From contig CAZICY010000002.1 in assembly GCA_964537955.1 (NCBI GenBank), positions 57,907 through 121,906 on the forward strand: a stretch of DNA of 64,000 nt, written 5' to 3'. Numbering within the stretch: the stretch's first letter is position 1; each line of letters begins with the position of its first letter. Position numbers and translations under genes: made by a program. Below are positions 25,741 to 34,864 of this stretch, piece by piece. The notes under the pieces were generated by a model. That model was not told the origin of the DNA. It ran no database searches and saw nothing but the letters and a program-made list of their open reading frames with translations. This DNA is from Mxb001 sp964537955 (lineage in GTDB: Bacteria; Actinomycetota; Actinomycetes; S36-B12).

Positions 25741-27078
25741 GTGGGTGCGACGCTCTTCGACGAGGCTGCCGGGCCGGAGCGCCCGGGTGCGCCGCTGGCC
25801 GTCCGGATGCGCCCACGGGACGTCGACGACCTCGTCGGCCAGCGCCACCTGATCGCTGAGGGCAGCCCGCTGCGTCGCCTGCTCGAAGGCGATCCCGCTG
25901 CTGCGGTCTCGCTCATCCTCTGGGGGCCTCCGGGCACCGGCAAGACGACGCTTGCGCACCTGGTGTCGCGGTCGACGGGCGCGCGCTTCGTCGAGCTCTC
26001 CGCCGTGACCGCGGGCGTCAAGGATGTGCGCGAGGTGATCGACCAGGCCAAGTCCTCGCTCGGCATGCAGGGCCGAGGCACCGTGCTCTTCGTCGACGAG
26101 GTGCATCGCTTCAGCAAGACGCAGCAGGACGCCCTGCTGCCCGCCGTGGAGAACGGCTGGGTCACCCTCATCGCGGCAACCACCGAGAACCCGAGTTTCT
26201 CCGTCGTCTCGCCGCTGCTGTCGCGGAGCGTCGTACTCACCCTGCAGTCGCTCACCGATGACGACCTCGGTGTCCTGGTCGACCGTGCGATTGCCGACCC
26301 GCGGGGCCTGGGCGGTGCCATCGAGCTGTCCCCGGAGGCGCGCGACCACCTGCTGCGCATCGCCGGGGGAGACGCCCGTCGGCTCCTCACGGCTCTGGAC
26401 GCCGTCGCGGGGCTCGCCACCTCCACCCGAGGGCCCGGCGCCACCGTGTCGCTCGAGGACGTCGAGGCCGCCGTGCTCACCGCGGCCGTCCGATACGACC
26501 GCGACGGCGACCAGCACTACGACGTGACCAGCGCCTTCATCAAGAGCGTGCGCGGCAGCGACGTGGATGCGGCCCTGCACTACCTCGCCCGGATGATCGA
26601 GGCGGGGGAGGATCCGCGCTTCATTGCCCGTCGACTCATCATCCTCGCCAGCGAGGACATCGGAATGGCGGATCCCTCTGCGCTGCAGACGGCGGTGGCC
26701 GCGGCCGAGGCCGTCGCCATGATCGGCATGCCCGAGGGCCGGCTCACCCTGGCCCACGCCACGATCCACCTGTCGCTGAGCCCGAAGTCCAATGCGGTCA
26801 TCAAGGCCATCGACGCCGCCCAGGCCGATGTGCGGGCCGGGCGCATCGGCACGGTGCCGCCCCATCTGCGCGACGCGCACTACCCGGGCGCGCGGCCGCT
26901 GGGCCACGGCGTCGGATACCGCTACCCGCACGATGAGCCCGCGGGCGTATCCGCGCAGCAGTACCTGCCCGATCCGCTGGTCGGCCGGGCGTACTACGAG
27001 CCGACCCGGCATGGTGCCGAGGCAGCTTGGGCCGATATCGCCGAGCGGGTAGCGCGCCTCCGTGAGGGCGAGCGTTAG
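25741..27078 (+). CDS. rarA: Replication-associated recombination protein RarA (MgsA)
   Basis: A 445-residue AAA+ ATPase of the clamp-loader group that acts at stalled replication forks. Walker A is WGPPGTGKTT, Walker B is LFVDEVHRF, and the ATTENPSF sensor block is characteristic of RarA/MgsA and Mgs1/WRNIP1. The C-terminal tetramerisation and helical region includes IKSVRGSD and a YPH-DEP segment. The GTG at 25741 gives GATLFDEA as the N-terminus; sequence further upstream is within the preceding gene. Confidence 0.94.
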   Translation: MGATLFDEAAGPERPGAPLAVRMRPRDVDDLVGQRHLIAEGSPLRRLLEGDPAAAVSLILWGPPGTGKTTLAHLVSRSTGARFVELSAVTAGVKDVREVIDQAKSSLGMQGRGTVLFVDEVHRFSKTQQDALLPAVENGWVTLIAATTENPSFSVVSPLLSRSVVLTLQSLTDDDLGVLVDRAIADPRGLGGAIELSPEARDHLLRIAGGDARRLLTALDAVAGLATSTRGPGATVSLEDVEAAVLTAAVRYDRDGDQHYDVTSAFIKSVRGSDVDAALHYLARMIEAGEDPRFIARRLIILASEDIGMADPSALQTAVAAAEAVAMIGMPEGRLTLAHATIHLSLSPKSNAVIKAIDAAQADVRAGRIGTVPPHLRDAHYPGARPLGHGVGYRYPHDEPAGVSAQQYLPDPLVGRAYYEPTRHGAEAAWADIAERVARLREGER

Positions 27079-27081
27079 GCT
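27076..27081 (+). promoter_or_regulatory. Putative -10 element (TAGGCT), leaderless start
   Basis: Overlaps the rarA TAG stop and ends 6 bases before the ATG at 27088. Confidence 0.5.
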
Positions 27082-27087
27082 CCGGGC

Positions 27088-27360
27088 ATGCGCAGGACGG
27101 TGTGGCTGGCCCTCGGGGCGACAGCGGGCGTCATCGCCTACCGCCGCGGCCAAAGGCTCCTCGAGGAGGCCAAGGCGCGGGGGGTCGTCGGCAGCGTCCA
27201 GGCGGCCACCTTCTCGGCCACGACCGTCGCAGCATCCGCGCGCTCCCTCCTGGAGTCCGTCTCAGGCACCGGCAACGCCGAAGCGCCCCCGGTCCGGTCC
27301 GCGCCCGTCACCGGAGCCGCCGCGGCCCGCGTGCTCGCCGAGTCGCGGACGGGCGGCTGA
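27088..27360 (+). CDS. Small membrane protein upstream of alaS (DUF6167-like)
   Basis: A 90-residue protein with one N-terminal membrane helix (about residues 4-20) followed by YRRGQRLLEEAKARG and an Ala/Ser-rich tail. Position immediately before alaS and overall architecture match the small DUF6167 proteins of actinobacteria, but I am matching by context and not by a searched profile. The stop overlaps the alaS ATG. Confidence 0.7.
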   Translation: MRRTVWLALGATAGVIAYRRGQRLLEEAKARGVVGSVQAATFSATTVAASARSLLESVSGTGNAEAPPVRSAPVTGAAAARVLAESRTGG

Positions 27361-30038
27361 TGGATTCCGCAGAGATCCGCACGCGCTTCCTGAAGTTCTT
27401 CGCCGAGCGCGGTCATCAGGTGATCCCGTCCGCCTCGCTGCTGCTCGATGACCCGACCCTGCTCTTCGTCAACGCCGGCATGGTGCCCTTCAAGCCCTAC
27501 TTCCTCGGCGAGGCCCCGCCGCCCTACCCGCGAGCGACCAGCGTGCAGAAGTGCGTGCGCACGCTCGACATCGAAGAGGTCGGCAAGACCACCCGCCACG
27601 CGTCGTTCTTCCAGATGGCCGGCAACTTCTCCTTCGGCGACTACTTCAAGGAGGGAGCGATCCCCTTCGCCTGGGACCTGCTCACGGGCAGCATCGTCGA
27701 CGGTGGCTTCGGCTTTGACGAGGACCGGCTCTGGGTGACCGTCTACGACGACGACGATGAGGCCGCCGACATCTGGCACCGCCAGGTCGGGGTGCCGCGC
27801 GAGCGGATCCAGCGCCGCGGTCCCAAGGACAACTACTGGTCGATGGGCGTCCCTGGCCCTGGTGGCCCGTGCTCGGAGATCTACTACGACCGCGGGGCGG
27901 CGTACGGACGGGAGGGCGGCCCGGTCGTCGACGAGGACCGCTACCTCGAGGTGTGGAACCTCGTCTTCATGCAGGAAGAGCTCTCCGCGGTGCGCTCCAA
28001 GGAGGACTTCGACGTCCTCAAGCCCCTGCCGGCCAAGAACATCGACACCGGCATGGGCCTGGAGCGCATGGCTGCGCTGCTCCAGGGCGTGGACAACATC
28101 TACGAGATCGACACGACCAAGCGGATCCTGGATCGTGCGAGCGAGCTGACGGGAGTTGCGTACGGCTCCGGGGAGAAGTTCGACGTCGCCCTGCGCGTCA
28201 TCGCCGACCACTCCCGCACCTGTGCCTTCCTCATCGGCGACGGCGTGATCCCGGGCAACGAGGGTCGCGGCTACGTCCTGCGCCGCCTCATGCGCCGAGT
28301 CATCCGCAACATGCGCATCCTGGGCTGCGAGGAGCCCTCGATCGGCGAGCTGATGGGCACCACGATCACGACGATGGCCCCGCAGTACCCCGAGCTCAAT
28401 GACGAGGCAGGCCGCATCGGCAGCATCTCCGTGCAGGAGGAGGCGGCCTTCCTCCAGACCCTCAAGACGGGCACGCAGATCTTCGACATGGCCGCGGCTG
28501 AGGTGCGCAGCAACGGCGCGGGGGTGCTGCCCGGCGAGCAGGCCTTCGCGCTTCACGACACCTACGGCTTCCCCTTCGACCTCACCCTCGAGATGGCGCG
28601 CGAGCAGGGACTCGACGTCGACGAGGCTGGATTCCGCCGTCTCATGGCCGAGCAGCGCGAGCGTGCCAAGGCCGACGCGCGCTCGCGCAAGGCGGGCGTT
28701 GCTTCCGTCACGGCGTACCGGGAGATCCTCGAGACCGGTGGCACGACGGGCTTCACGGGATACGTCGAGACCTCCACGGAGGGCGTGATCACCGGCATCC
28801 TGCGCGAGGGGGCCAGCGTGCCCGTCGCGCGCGAGGGCGATCACGTCGAGATCGTGCTCAATCGCACACCCTTCTACGCCGAGGCCGGCGGACAGCTCGG
28901 CGACCACGGCCGCATCACGACAACCGGCGGGGCCGCACTGGAGGTGTACGACGTCCAGACTCCCGTGCCCGGCCTGTTCATCCATCGCGCCACGGTTGCG
29001 TCGGGCGAGGTTGTCGTCGGCGACGAGGCCGTCGGCCACGTCGACGTCGAGCGCCGTCGCGCGATCTCGCGGGCGCATACGGCCACGCACCTGGTGCACC
29101 GGGCCTTCCGTGAGTTCCTCGGGGACACCGCGACGCAGATGGGCTCGGAGAACGCCCCCGGGCGGCTGCGCTTCGACTTCCCGAGCACAGGCCCCGTGGG
29201 CGACGTCGTCCTGCGCGACGTCGAAGCCCGCGTCAATGACGTGCTCGCCGCAGACCTGGAGGTCATGGCACAGGTCATGACGCTGGATGAGGCGCGCAAC
29301 TTCGGCGCCATGGCCCTGTTCGGTGAGAAGTACGGCAGCGAAGTGCGCGTCATCTCAGTCGGCGACTGGGCCCATGAGCTCTGCGGCGGCACGCACGCGC
29401 AGCGCTCCGGGCAGCTGGGCGTGGTGACCTTCCTCTCCGAAGGGTCGATCGGCGCGGGGGTACGCCGCGTCGAGGCCCTGGTGGGCGTGGATGCCTACCG
29501 GCACCTCGCTCGAGAGCACGTGCTCGTCGACCAGCTCACCGAGATGGTCAAGGCACGTCCCGAGGAACTGCCGGAGCGCATCGAGTCGCTCATCGCTCGC
29601 CTCAAGGAGGCCGAGCGCGAACTCCAGCGCTACAAGAGCGCCCAGCTGACGAGCAACGTCGAGGGCGTCATCGGCGAGGGCCGCGACCTCGGTCCCTTCC
29701 GGATCTGGACCTATCGCGCACCGGACGGCACGTCAGCCGGCGACCTCCGCGAGCTGGCGCTGCGCGGCAGGGCCACCGCGCGCCCGGACATGGGCGTCGG
29801 CATGGTGGGCGCATCCGTCGAGGACGGTCGCGTCGCGCTCGTGAGCGTCGTCAACGACCGCGCCCGAGAGCTCGGGCTCACGGCGAAGGCTCTCCTGGAT
29901 GCCGCACTGCCCGCGATCGACGGGCGCGGCGGCGGCAAGGAGGACATCGCCCAGGGTGGCGGCACCCGTGCCGACGGCCTCGACGACGCATTCGCCGCGG
30001 TCCAGGCCGCGGTCGCGGCGATGGCCGGGGAGTCCTGA
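27360..30038 (+). CDS. alaS: Alanyl-tRNA synthetase
   Basis: An 892-residue class II synthetase of normal length. The N-terminal catalytic domain starts DSAEIRTRFLKFF and has PFKPYFLGE and GNFSFGDYFK. The editing domain shows HTATHLVH and the zinc-binding CGGTHA. The C-terminal C-Ala domain with the GGGKEDIAQGG glycine block is intact. ATG 27360 overlaps the TGA of the small membrane protein. The ruvX and mltG genes follow, the standard order. Confidence 0.97.
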   Translation: MDSAEIRTRFLKFFAERGHQVIPSASLLLDDPTLLFVNAGMVPFKPYFLGEAPPPYPRATSVQKCVRTLDIEEVGKTTRHASFFQMAGNFSFGDYFKEGAIPFAWDLLTGSIVDGGFGFDEDRLWVTVYDDDDEAADIWHRQVGVPRERIQRRGPKDNYWSMGVPGPGGPCSEIYYDRGAAYGREGGPVVDEDRYLEVWNLVFMQEELSAVRSKEDFDVLKPLPAKNIDTGMGLERMAALLQGVDNIYEIDTTKRILDRASELTGVAYGSGEKFDVALRVIADHSRTCAFLIGDGVIPGNEGRGYVLRRLMRRVIRNMRILGCEEPSIGELMGTTITTMAPQYPELNDEAGRIGSISVQEEAAFLQTLKTGTQIFDMAAAEVRSNGAGVLPGEQAFALHDTYGFPFDLTLEMAREQGLDVDEAGFRRLMAEQRERAKADARSRKAGVASVTAYREILETGGTTGFTGYVETSTEGVITGILREGASVPVAREGDHVEIVLNRTPFYAEAGGQLGDHGRITTTGGAALEVYDVQTPVPGLFIHRATVASGEVVVGDEAVGHVDVERRRAISRAHTATHLVHRAFREFLGDTATQMGSENAPGRLRFDFPSTGPVGDVVLRDVEARVNDVLAADLEVMAQVMTLDEARNFGAMALFGEKYGSEVRVISVGDWAHELCGGTHAQRSGQLGVVTFLSEGSIGAGVRRVEALVGVDAYRHLAREHVLVDQLTEMVKARPEELPERIESLIARLKEAERELQRYKSAQLTSNVEGVIGEGRDLGPFRIWTYRAPDGTSAGDLRELALRGRATARPDMGVGMVGASVEDGRVALVSVVNDRARELGLTAKALLDAALPAIDGRGGGKEDIAQGGGTRADGLDDAFAAVQAAVAAMAGES

Positions 30039-30039
30039 C

Positions 30040-30489
30040 CTGGAGCGCGGCATCCGCCTGGCGATCGACGTCGGCTCCGTGCGCGTCGGGGTTGCGCGCA
30101 GCGATCCCGACGGCATCCTCGCCGTGCCCGAGACGACGCTTCCTCGCGATACCCACACGCTTGAGCGCATCGGCGCCCTCGTCGACGAGCACGCCGCGGC
30201 CGTCGTCTATGTCGGGCTGCCACTCGGCCTCGATGGGCAGGTGGGCGCGGCAGGAACTGCTGCGGAGGAGTTCGCCGGGGCCCTGGCAGCGGGGCTCCAC
30301 GTGCCCGTCCACCTCGTGGACGAGCGCCTGTCGACCGTGTCCGCGCAGCGGAGCCTGCAGGAGGCAGGCCGCAGCACCCGCGAGTCGCGGGCCTACGTGG
30401 ACCAGGCCGCAGCGGTGGTCATCCTCGAGAGTGCCCTCGCCCGCGAGCGCGCCGACGGGACTCGCGCCGGCCGAGCGGTTACCGTCTGA
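30040..30489 (+). CDS. ruvX: Putative Holliday junction resolvase RuvX/YqgF
   Basis: A 149-residue RNase H-like protein of the YqgF family, implicated in 16S rRNA precursor processing. Conserved acidic residues lie in LAIDVGSVRVGVA, in LVDERLST, and in the C-terminal YVDQAAAVVIL. No ATG, GTG or TTG lies in frame near the conserved N-terminus: the nearest upstream one is inside alaS, 47 codons back, and downstream ones would remove the catalytic Asp. CTG at 30040, two bases after the alaS stop and with GGGGAG just upstream, is the best candidate start; CTG 30055 is the alternative. Confidence 0.85.
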   Translation: MERGIRLAIDVGSVRVGVARSDPDGILAVPETTLPRDTHTLERIGALVDEHAAAVVYVGLPLGLDGQVGAAGTAAEEFAGALAAGLHVPVHLVDERLSTVSAQRSLQEAGRSTRESRAYVDQAAAVVILESALARERADGTRAGRAVTV

Positions 30490-30522
30490 GGGTTGCGTCC
30501 GCGTGCACGAGGAGGTGGGATC

Positions 30523-31626
30523 GTGAGCCAGCTCGTCCCCTTCCTCACCGAAGATCCGCTGCCCCCTTCGCGCAATAGGCGCAGTCCCGTCCGCTGGACG
30601 GTCGCCGCCCTGGGAGTCATCGCGCTCATCGTGGCCGGCGTCTGGGCCGTCTCGACCGTGCGGGGCCTGGCCCCCGAGGAGCGCGCGGGCATCGTCGCGG
30701 GCCAGCCGGTGGACGTGGTCGTGGACAGCGGCGACTCTCTCAGCACGCTGGCCGCGAGGCTGGCGGACGCCGGCGTCGTTGCTTCGGCATCGAGCTTCCT
30801 CGCCACCGCAGAACTCGACGAGCGGGCATCGCGCATCGGTCCCGGGGTCTACTCGCTGCAGACCGGCATGGACCCCGCACAGGTGATCGAGGCCATGCTC
30901 GATCCGGCGACACGCGCCGCGCCGCTCGTGCTCCCCGAGGGGCTGCGCCTCGACGAGGCGCTGCGGATCACCGCGGATCGCACCGGGCTGCCGCTCGCCG
31001 ACCTCGAGGCCGCGGCCGCTGAGCCTGGCGACCTCGGCCTGCCCGACTGGGCAGGTGGCCGACCCGAGGGCTTCCTCTTCCCGGCGTCGTACGACGTGAT
31101 CCCCGGACGGACGGCCTCGGATGTTCTCGGCGCCATGGTGCGGCGATTCGACATCGCCGCGGACGAGGTGAGCCTGGAGAAGCGCGCCAAGCGCATGGGG
31201 CTGTCGCCGTACGAGGTCCTCATCGTGGCCAGCCTGGTCCAGGCGGAGGCTGCCCCGGAGGACTTCCGCAAGGTTGCCCGCGTCGTCTACAACCGTCTCG
31301 ACCAGGGCATGAAGCTGCAGTTCGACTCGACCGTCAACTACGCCCTGAAGCAGGACACCTTCTTCCTCACCGAGGACATGCTGGCGACGACCTCGCCCTA
31401 CAACACCTTCGTCATCGACGGCCTGCCGCCGGGACCGATCAATTCGCCGGGGCAGCAGGCCATCGAAGCCGCCCTCGATCCGGCGGGCGGCGACTGGCTG
31501 TACTTCGTCACCGTGAACCCCGAGACGCTCACCACGCGATTCACGGCCGACTACGACCAGTTCCTCGCCTGGAAGCAGAAGTTCCGGGAGGGCTACGCCG
31601 CCACCGCCGCACCGCAGGCTCCCTGA
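30523..31626 (+). CDS. mltG: Endolytic murein transglycosylase MltG (YceG-like)
   Basis: A 367-residue membrane-anchored lytic transglycosylase thought to terminate nascent peptidoglycan strands. One membrane helix (about residues 27-48) follows a Pro/Arg-rich N-terminus. A LysM-like region comes next, then the YceG catalytic domain with E242 in LVQAEA as the likely catalytic acid, YNRLDQGMKLQFDST and YNTF...GLPPGPI-type blocks. GTG 30523 has GGAGG upstream. It belongs to the alaS-ruvX-mltG-aroE run. Confidence 0.93.
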   Translation: MSQLVPFLTEDPLPPSRNRRSPVRWTVAALGVIALIVAGVWAVSTVRGLAPEERAGIVAGQPVDVVVDSGDSLSTLAARLADAGVVASASSFLATAELDERASRIGPGVYSLQTGMDPAQVIEAMLDPATRAAPLVLPEGLRLDEALRITADRTGLPLADLEAAAAEPGDLGLPDWAGGRPEGFLFPASYDVIPGRTASDVLGAMVRRFDIAADEVSLEKRAKRMGLSPYEVLIVASLVQAEAAPEDFRKVARVVYNRLDQGMKLQFDSTVNYALKQDTFFLTEDMLATTSPYNTFVIDGLPPGPINSPGQQAIEAALDPAGGDWLYFVTVNPETLTTRFTADYDQFLAWKQKFREGYAATAAPQAP

Positions 31627-31632
31627 TCGGTC

Positions 31633-32460
31633 ATGCCCTCCCGCCGCGCGGCCGTCCTCGGCTCACCCATCTCGCACAGCCGCTCTCCCGTGCTGCACCG
31701 CGCGGCATATGCGGCCCTCGGCCTGGACTGGGACTACGACGCCATCGAGGTGACGTCCTCGGACCTGCCCGCCTTCCTCGACTCCTGCACGTGGCCCGAG
31801 TGGGCGGGCCTGTCCTTGACGATGCCGCTCAAGACGGACGTGCTGCCCCTGCTCGACGAGGTCTCCGAGACCGCCTCGCTGGTCCGCGCGGCCAACACGG
31901 TCGTCGTCGGCGAGCGCGGACGATCCGGTCACAACACGGATGTCGCCGGGATGCAGCGGGCCCTCGGCGAGGCCTACGGCGCCGGGTTCGCCCCGCGCAG
32001 CGGCGCCATCATCGGATCGGGGGCGACGGCGCGCAGCGCCATGGCGGCACTTGCCCGGCTCGGCGTCAGCGAGGTCGAGATCAGGGCGCGCCGCGCCGAG
32101 CCCGCGGGCGAGCTCGTCGAGCTGGGGAGCCATCTCGGTCTCGCCGTGTCCGTGTCCCCCTGGCAGAGCGCGGAGACGATCAGCGCCGATGCGGTCATCG
32201 CCACCGTCCCCCCGGGCGCTGCGGATGAGCTCGTCGCGAGGGTCCCGGCCATCCCGGGCACCCTGCTGGACGTCGCCTACGGCGACGGGGTCACGCCGCT
32301 CGCCACGGCCTGGGCCCGAGCCGGGGGACAGGTGGCCGACGGGCTTGACCTGCTGCTGTGGCAGGCCGTCGACCAAGTGCGCCTCATGACCGGGCTGGAG
32401 CCACCCGTGTCGGCCATGCGCCAGGCCCTCGCTGCCGAGGCTGATGCGCCACCCCCATGA
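31633..32460 (+). CDS. aroE: Shikimate dehydrogenase
   Basis: A 275-residue NADP-dependent enzyme reducing 3-dehydroshikimate to shikimate. The substrate domain starts AAVLGSPISHSRSPVLH, with the catalytic lysine in LTMPLKTDV and an Asp in GHNTDVAGMQ. The nucleotide domain has GSGATARSA. The C-terminus has the usual GLDLLLWQA helix. ATG 31633 lies 6 bases after mltG. It heads a cluster with aroC, aroK, aroB and aroQ. Confidence 0.95.
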   Translation: MPSRRAAVLGSPISHSRSPVLHRAAYAALGLDWDYDAIEVTSSDLPAFLDSCTWPEWAGLSLTMPLKTDVLPLLDEVSETASLVRAANTVVVGERGRSGHNTDVAGMQRALGEAYGAGFAPRSGAIIGSGATARSAMAALARLGVSEVEIRARRAEPAGELVELGSHLGLAVSVSPWQSAETISADAVIATVPPGAADELVARVPAIPGTLLDVAYGDGVTPLATAWARAGGQVADGLDLLLWQAVDQVRLMTGLEPPVSAMRQALAAEADAPPP

Positions 32461-32515
32461 TCTGTGCCCCGTGACTCCATCCCCTTAACTCCGTCCCCAC
32501 CACAGCGAGCGGCCC

Positions 32516-33166
32516 ATGACAGCAGACAGCCCGTGGCTGCTCGCGTTCGTCGCCCTCGTCGCGGGGGCGGGGCTGGGCCCGTTACTTGACCGCGTGGCGC
32601 GGGCCTCGCTGCGGGAGGAGTTGCCCTGGCGCTCGCGTCCCGTCGTCACCGGGCTGATGGCGGGAGGCGCCGGGGCGGTGGCGGTCCTGCTCGTCCCCGG
32701 TATCGCCATGGCTCCGGCGTGGATCGCGCTCGCCTGGTGCTCGGCGGCCATCACCCGCACCGATCTCGCTCGACACCGGATCCCCGACGTGCTCAATCTC
32801 GCTGCCGTCGCGTCGGGCGCGCTGCTGCTGCTCGTCCCTCTCGACTGGTCCGCCTACGGCCGCGCCTGGCTGGCTGCCGCCGCCGTGACCGCGGGCATGC
32901 TCGTCCTCGCCCTGCTCGGCCCGAGCGGCCTGGGGATGGGCGACGTGAAGCTCGCTCCCGCGCTGGGCCTGTACCTCGGATACCTCGGCTGGGGCCCTGT
33001 CGTCGTGGGAGTCGCCGCCGGCTTCGTCCTCGGTGCGGTCGCGGCGCTGGCTCTCCTGGCGCGCGATGCCCTCGCCCGCAGGCCGCTCTCCGGCAGCCTG
33101 CGCCAGGCGCTGCCCTTCGGGCCCTTCCTGCTTCTGGGCACCCTCGTGGGGCTGGCGTCGGGATGA
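32516..33166 (+). CDS. Prepilin peptidase (type IV leader peptidase, A24 family)
   Basis: A 216-residue multi-pass membrane aspartyl protease. The two catalytic aspartates are D83 in TRTDLARHRIPD and D143 in GMGDVKL. The N-terminal zinc and methyltransferase domain of classical PilD is missing, giving a short form as in archaeal-type or TadV-like enzymes. It would process type IV pilin-like or Tad/competence pseudopilins, none of which are in the window. Location between aroE and aroC is conserved in many actinobacteria. Confidence 0.88.
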   Translation: MTADSPWLLAFVALVAGAGLGPLLDRVARASLREELPWRSRPVVTGLMAGGAGAVAVLLVPGIAMAPAWIALAWCSAAITRTDLARHRIPDVLNLAAVASGALLLLVPLDWSAYGRAWLAAAAVTAGMLVLALLGPSGLGMGDVKLAPALGLYLGYLGWGPVVVGVAAGFVLGAVAALALLARDALARRPLSGSLRQALPFGPFLLLGTLVGLASG

Positions 33167-33173
33167 GGTCTGA

Positions 33174-33179
33174 GAGGAT
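33174..33179 (+). promoter_or_regulatory. Putative -10 element (GAGGAT), leaderless aroC
   Basis: Imperfect TAnnnT-like hexamer ending 6 bases before the aroC ATG, with no ribosome binding site between. Confidence 0.35.
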
Positions 33180-33185
33180 TCGCCC

Positions 33186-34364
33186 ATGGTGCGATGGCTC
33201 ACGGCAGGGGAATCCCATGGCGCGGCGCTCGTCGCCATCATCGAGGGGCTGCCCGCCGGCATCGAGGTGACCACCGCGGAGATCGGGGAGGACCTGCGCC
33301 GCCGACGCCTGGGAGCCGGGCGCGGCGCTCGGATGGCCTTCGAGCAGGACGAGGTGCGCGTTCTCGGCGGCCTGCGGCACGGCCAGACGCTCGGGTCGCC
33401 CATCGCCATCGAGGTGGGCAACAGCGAGTGGCCCAAGTGGCAGTCGGTCATGTCCGCGGACCCCGTCGATGCCGACGAGCTCGCGTCCCTCGCCCGCAAT
33501 GCACCGCTCACGCGCCCGCGGCCGGGGCATGCGGACCTGGTGGGCATGCAGAAGTACGGCTTCGATGACGCCCGGCCCATCCTCGAGCGCGCGAGTGCCC
33601 GCGAGACGGCGGCCCGCGTAGCCCTCGGGGCCGTGGCTCGCGCCTTCTTGCGACAGGTCGGCGGGATCGAGGTCCTGAGCCATGTCGTGCGCATCGGCGG
33701 GGCCGTTGCCGAGCCCGATTCCGTGCCCAGGGCCGAGGACCGTGAACGCATCGACGACGACCCCGTGCGCGCCCTCGACCCGGCCGCGAGCGAGCGCATG
33801 CAGGAGGAGGTCTCCGCGGCGCATCGCGAGGGCGACACTCTGGGCGGCGTCGTGGAGGTCGTCGTGCACGGCCTGCCGCCCGGTCTGGGCAGCCACGTGC
33901 ACTGGGACCGGCGCATCGACGCGAGGCTGGCCGCGGGTCTCATGGGCATCCAGGCCATCAAGGGCGTCGAAGTGGGCGACGGCTTCGATCTCGCCGCGCG
34001 ACGCGGATCGCTGGCGCAGGACGAGATCGTCGCCGACGGCGATCGACTCACCCGCACGTCCGGACGGTCGGGGGGCACCGAGGGAGGCATGACGACGGGC
34101 GAGGTGCTGCGCGTGCGCGCCGCCATGAAGCCCATCTCCACCATCCCGCGAGCCCTGCAGACGGTCGACGTGGCCACCGGGGAGCCGGCCAAGGCCATCA
34201 ACCAGCGCTCCGACGTGTGTGCCGTGCCTGCGGCGGGGGTCGTCGCCGAGGCGATGGTGGCCCTCGTGCTCGCCGAGGCGGTCATGGAGAAGTTCGGGGG
34301 CGACAGTGTCGACGAGACGCGCCGCAACCTGCGCTCCTACCTCGAGCACCTGGCCTTCTCGTGA
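33186..34364 (+). CDS. aroC: Chorismate synthase
   Basis: A 392-residue FMN-dependent enzyme converting EPSP to chorismate. Signature segments are TAGESHG near the N-terminus, the RRLGAGRGARM-like block, RPGHADLVGMQKYG, ERASARETAARVA and SGRSGGTEGGM-type residues. The start ATG is immediately downstream of a likely -10 hexamer. The stop overlaps aroK by 4 bases. EPSP synthase (aroA) is not in the window. Confidence 0.96.
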   Translation: MVRWLTAGESHGAALVAIIEGLPAGIEVTTAEIGEDLRRRRLGAGRGARMAFEQDEVRVLGGLRHGQTLGSPIAIEVGNSEWPKWQSVMSADPVDADELASLARNAPLTRPRPGHADLVGMQKYGFDDARPILERASARETAARVALGAVARAFLRQVGGIEVLSHVVRIGGAVAEPDSVPRAEDRERIDDDPVRALDPAASERMQEEVSAAHREGDTLGGVVEVVVHGLPPGLGSHVHWDRRIDARLAAGLMGIQAIKGVEVGDGFDLAARRGSLAQDEIVADGDRLTRTSGRSGGTEGGMTTGEVLRVRAAMKPISTIPRALQTVDVATGEPAKAINQRSDVCAVPAAGVVAEAMVALVLAEAVMEKFGGDSVDETRRNLRSYLEHLAFS

Positions 34365-34864
34365 CCGCGGTGGTGCTCGTCGGCGTCCCCGGTGCGGGCA
34401 AGTCCACGGTGGGACGGCGGCTGGCCCGCCGCTGGGGAGTGCCCTTTCACGACAGCGACCAGCTCGTGGAGGCCGAGGCGGGCAAGAGCGTGGCGGACAT
34501 CTTCGTCGACGAGGGCGAGGACGTCTTCCGGTCTCGCGAGCGCGAGGCCATCGCCCAGGCGTTGGAGCATCACGACGGAGTGCTCGCCCTCGGTGGCGGA
34601 GCCGTGCTCGACCCGTCCACGCGCGCGCGCCTGGCCGACGCACGCTGCGTGTGGCTGCGCGTGGGCATCGGCGAGGCGGCGAAGCGGGTGGGCCTGAACA
34701 CCAGCCGTCCCCTGCTCCTCGGCAACGTCCGCGGCACGCTCATCACCCTCCTCGACGAGCGGACTCCGCTCTACGAGGAGGTCGCCACCTGGACGGTGGA
34801 CACCGACGGTCGCAGCGTCGACGAGGTCGTCGACGCGGTCGTGCAGGCAGTGGAGGCGCCGTGA
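34361..34864 (+). CDS. aroK: Shikimate kinase
   Basis: A 167-residue P-loop kinase phosphorylating shikimate. Walker A is GVPGAGKST at about residues 8-16. The shikimate-binding DSD follows in FHDSDQLVE, then the LGGGAV block and a lid arginine in the TSRPLL segment. GTG 34361 overlaps the aroC stop and the TGA overlaps aroB. Confidence 0.95.
   Translation: MTAVVLVGVPGAGKSTVGRRLARRWGVPFHDSDQLVEAEAGKSVADIFVDEGEDVFRSREREAIAQALEHHDGVLALGGGAVLDPSTRARLADARCVWLRVGIGEAAKRVGLNTSRPLLLGNVRGTLITLLDERTPLYEEVATWTVDTDGRSVDEVVDAVVQAVEAP

Noticed and set aside
27138..29099. Long minus-strand open frame (653 codons) opposite alaS
   Set aside because: Antisense shadow of alaS; no conserved motif and no ribosome binding site.
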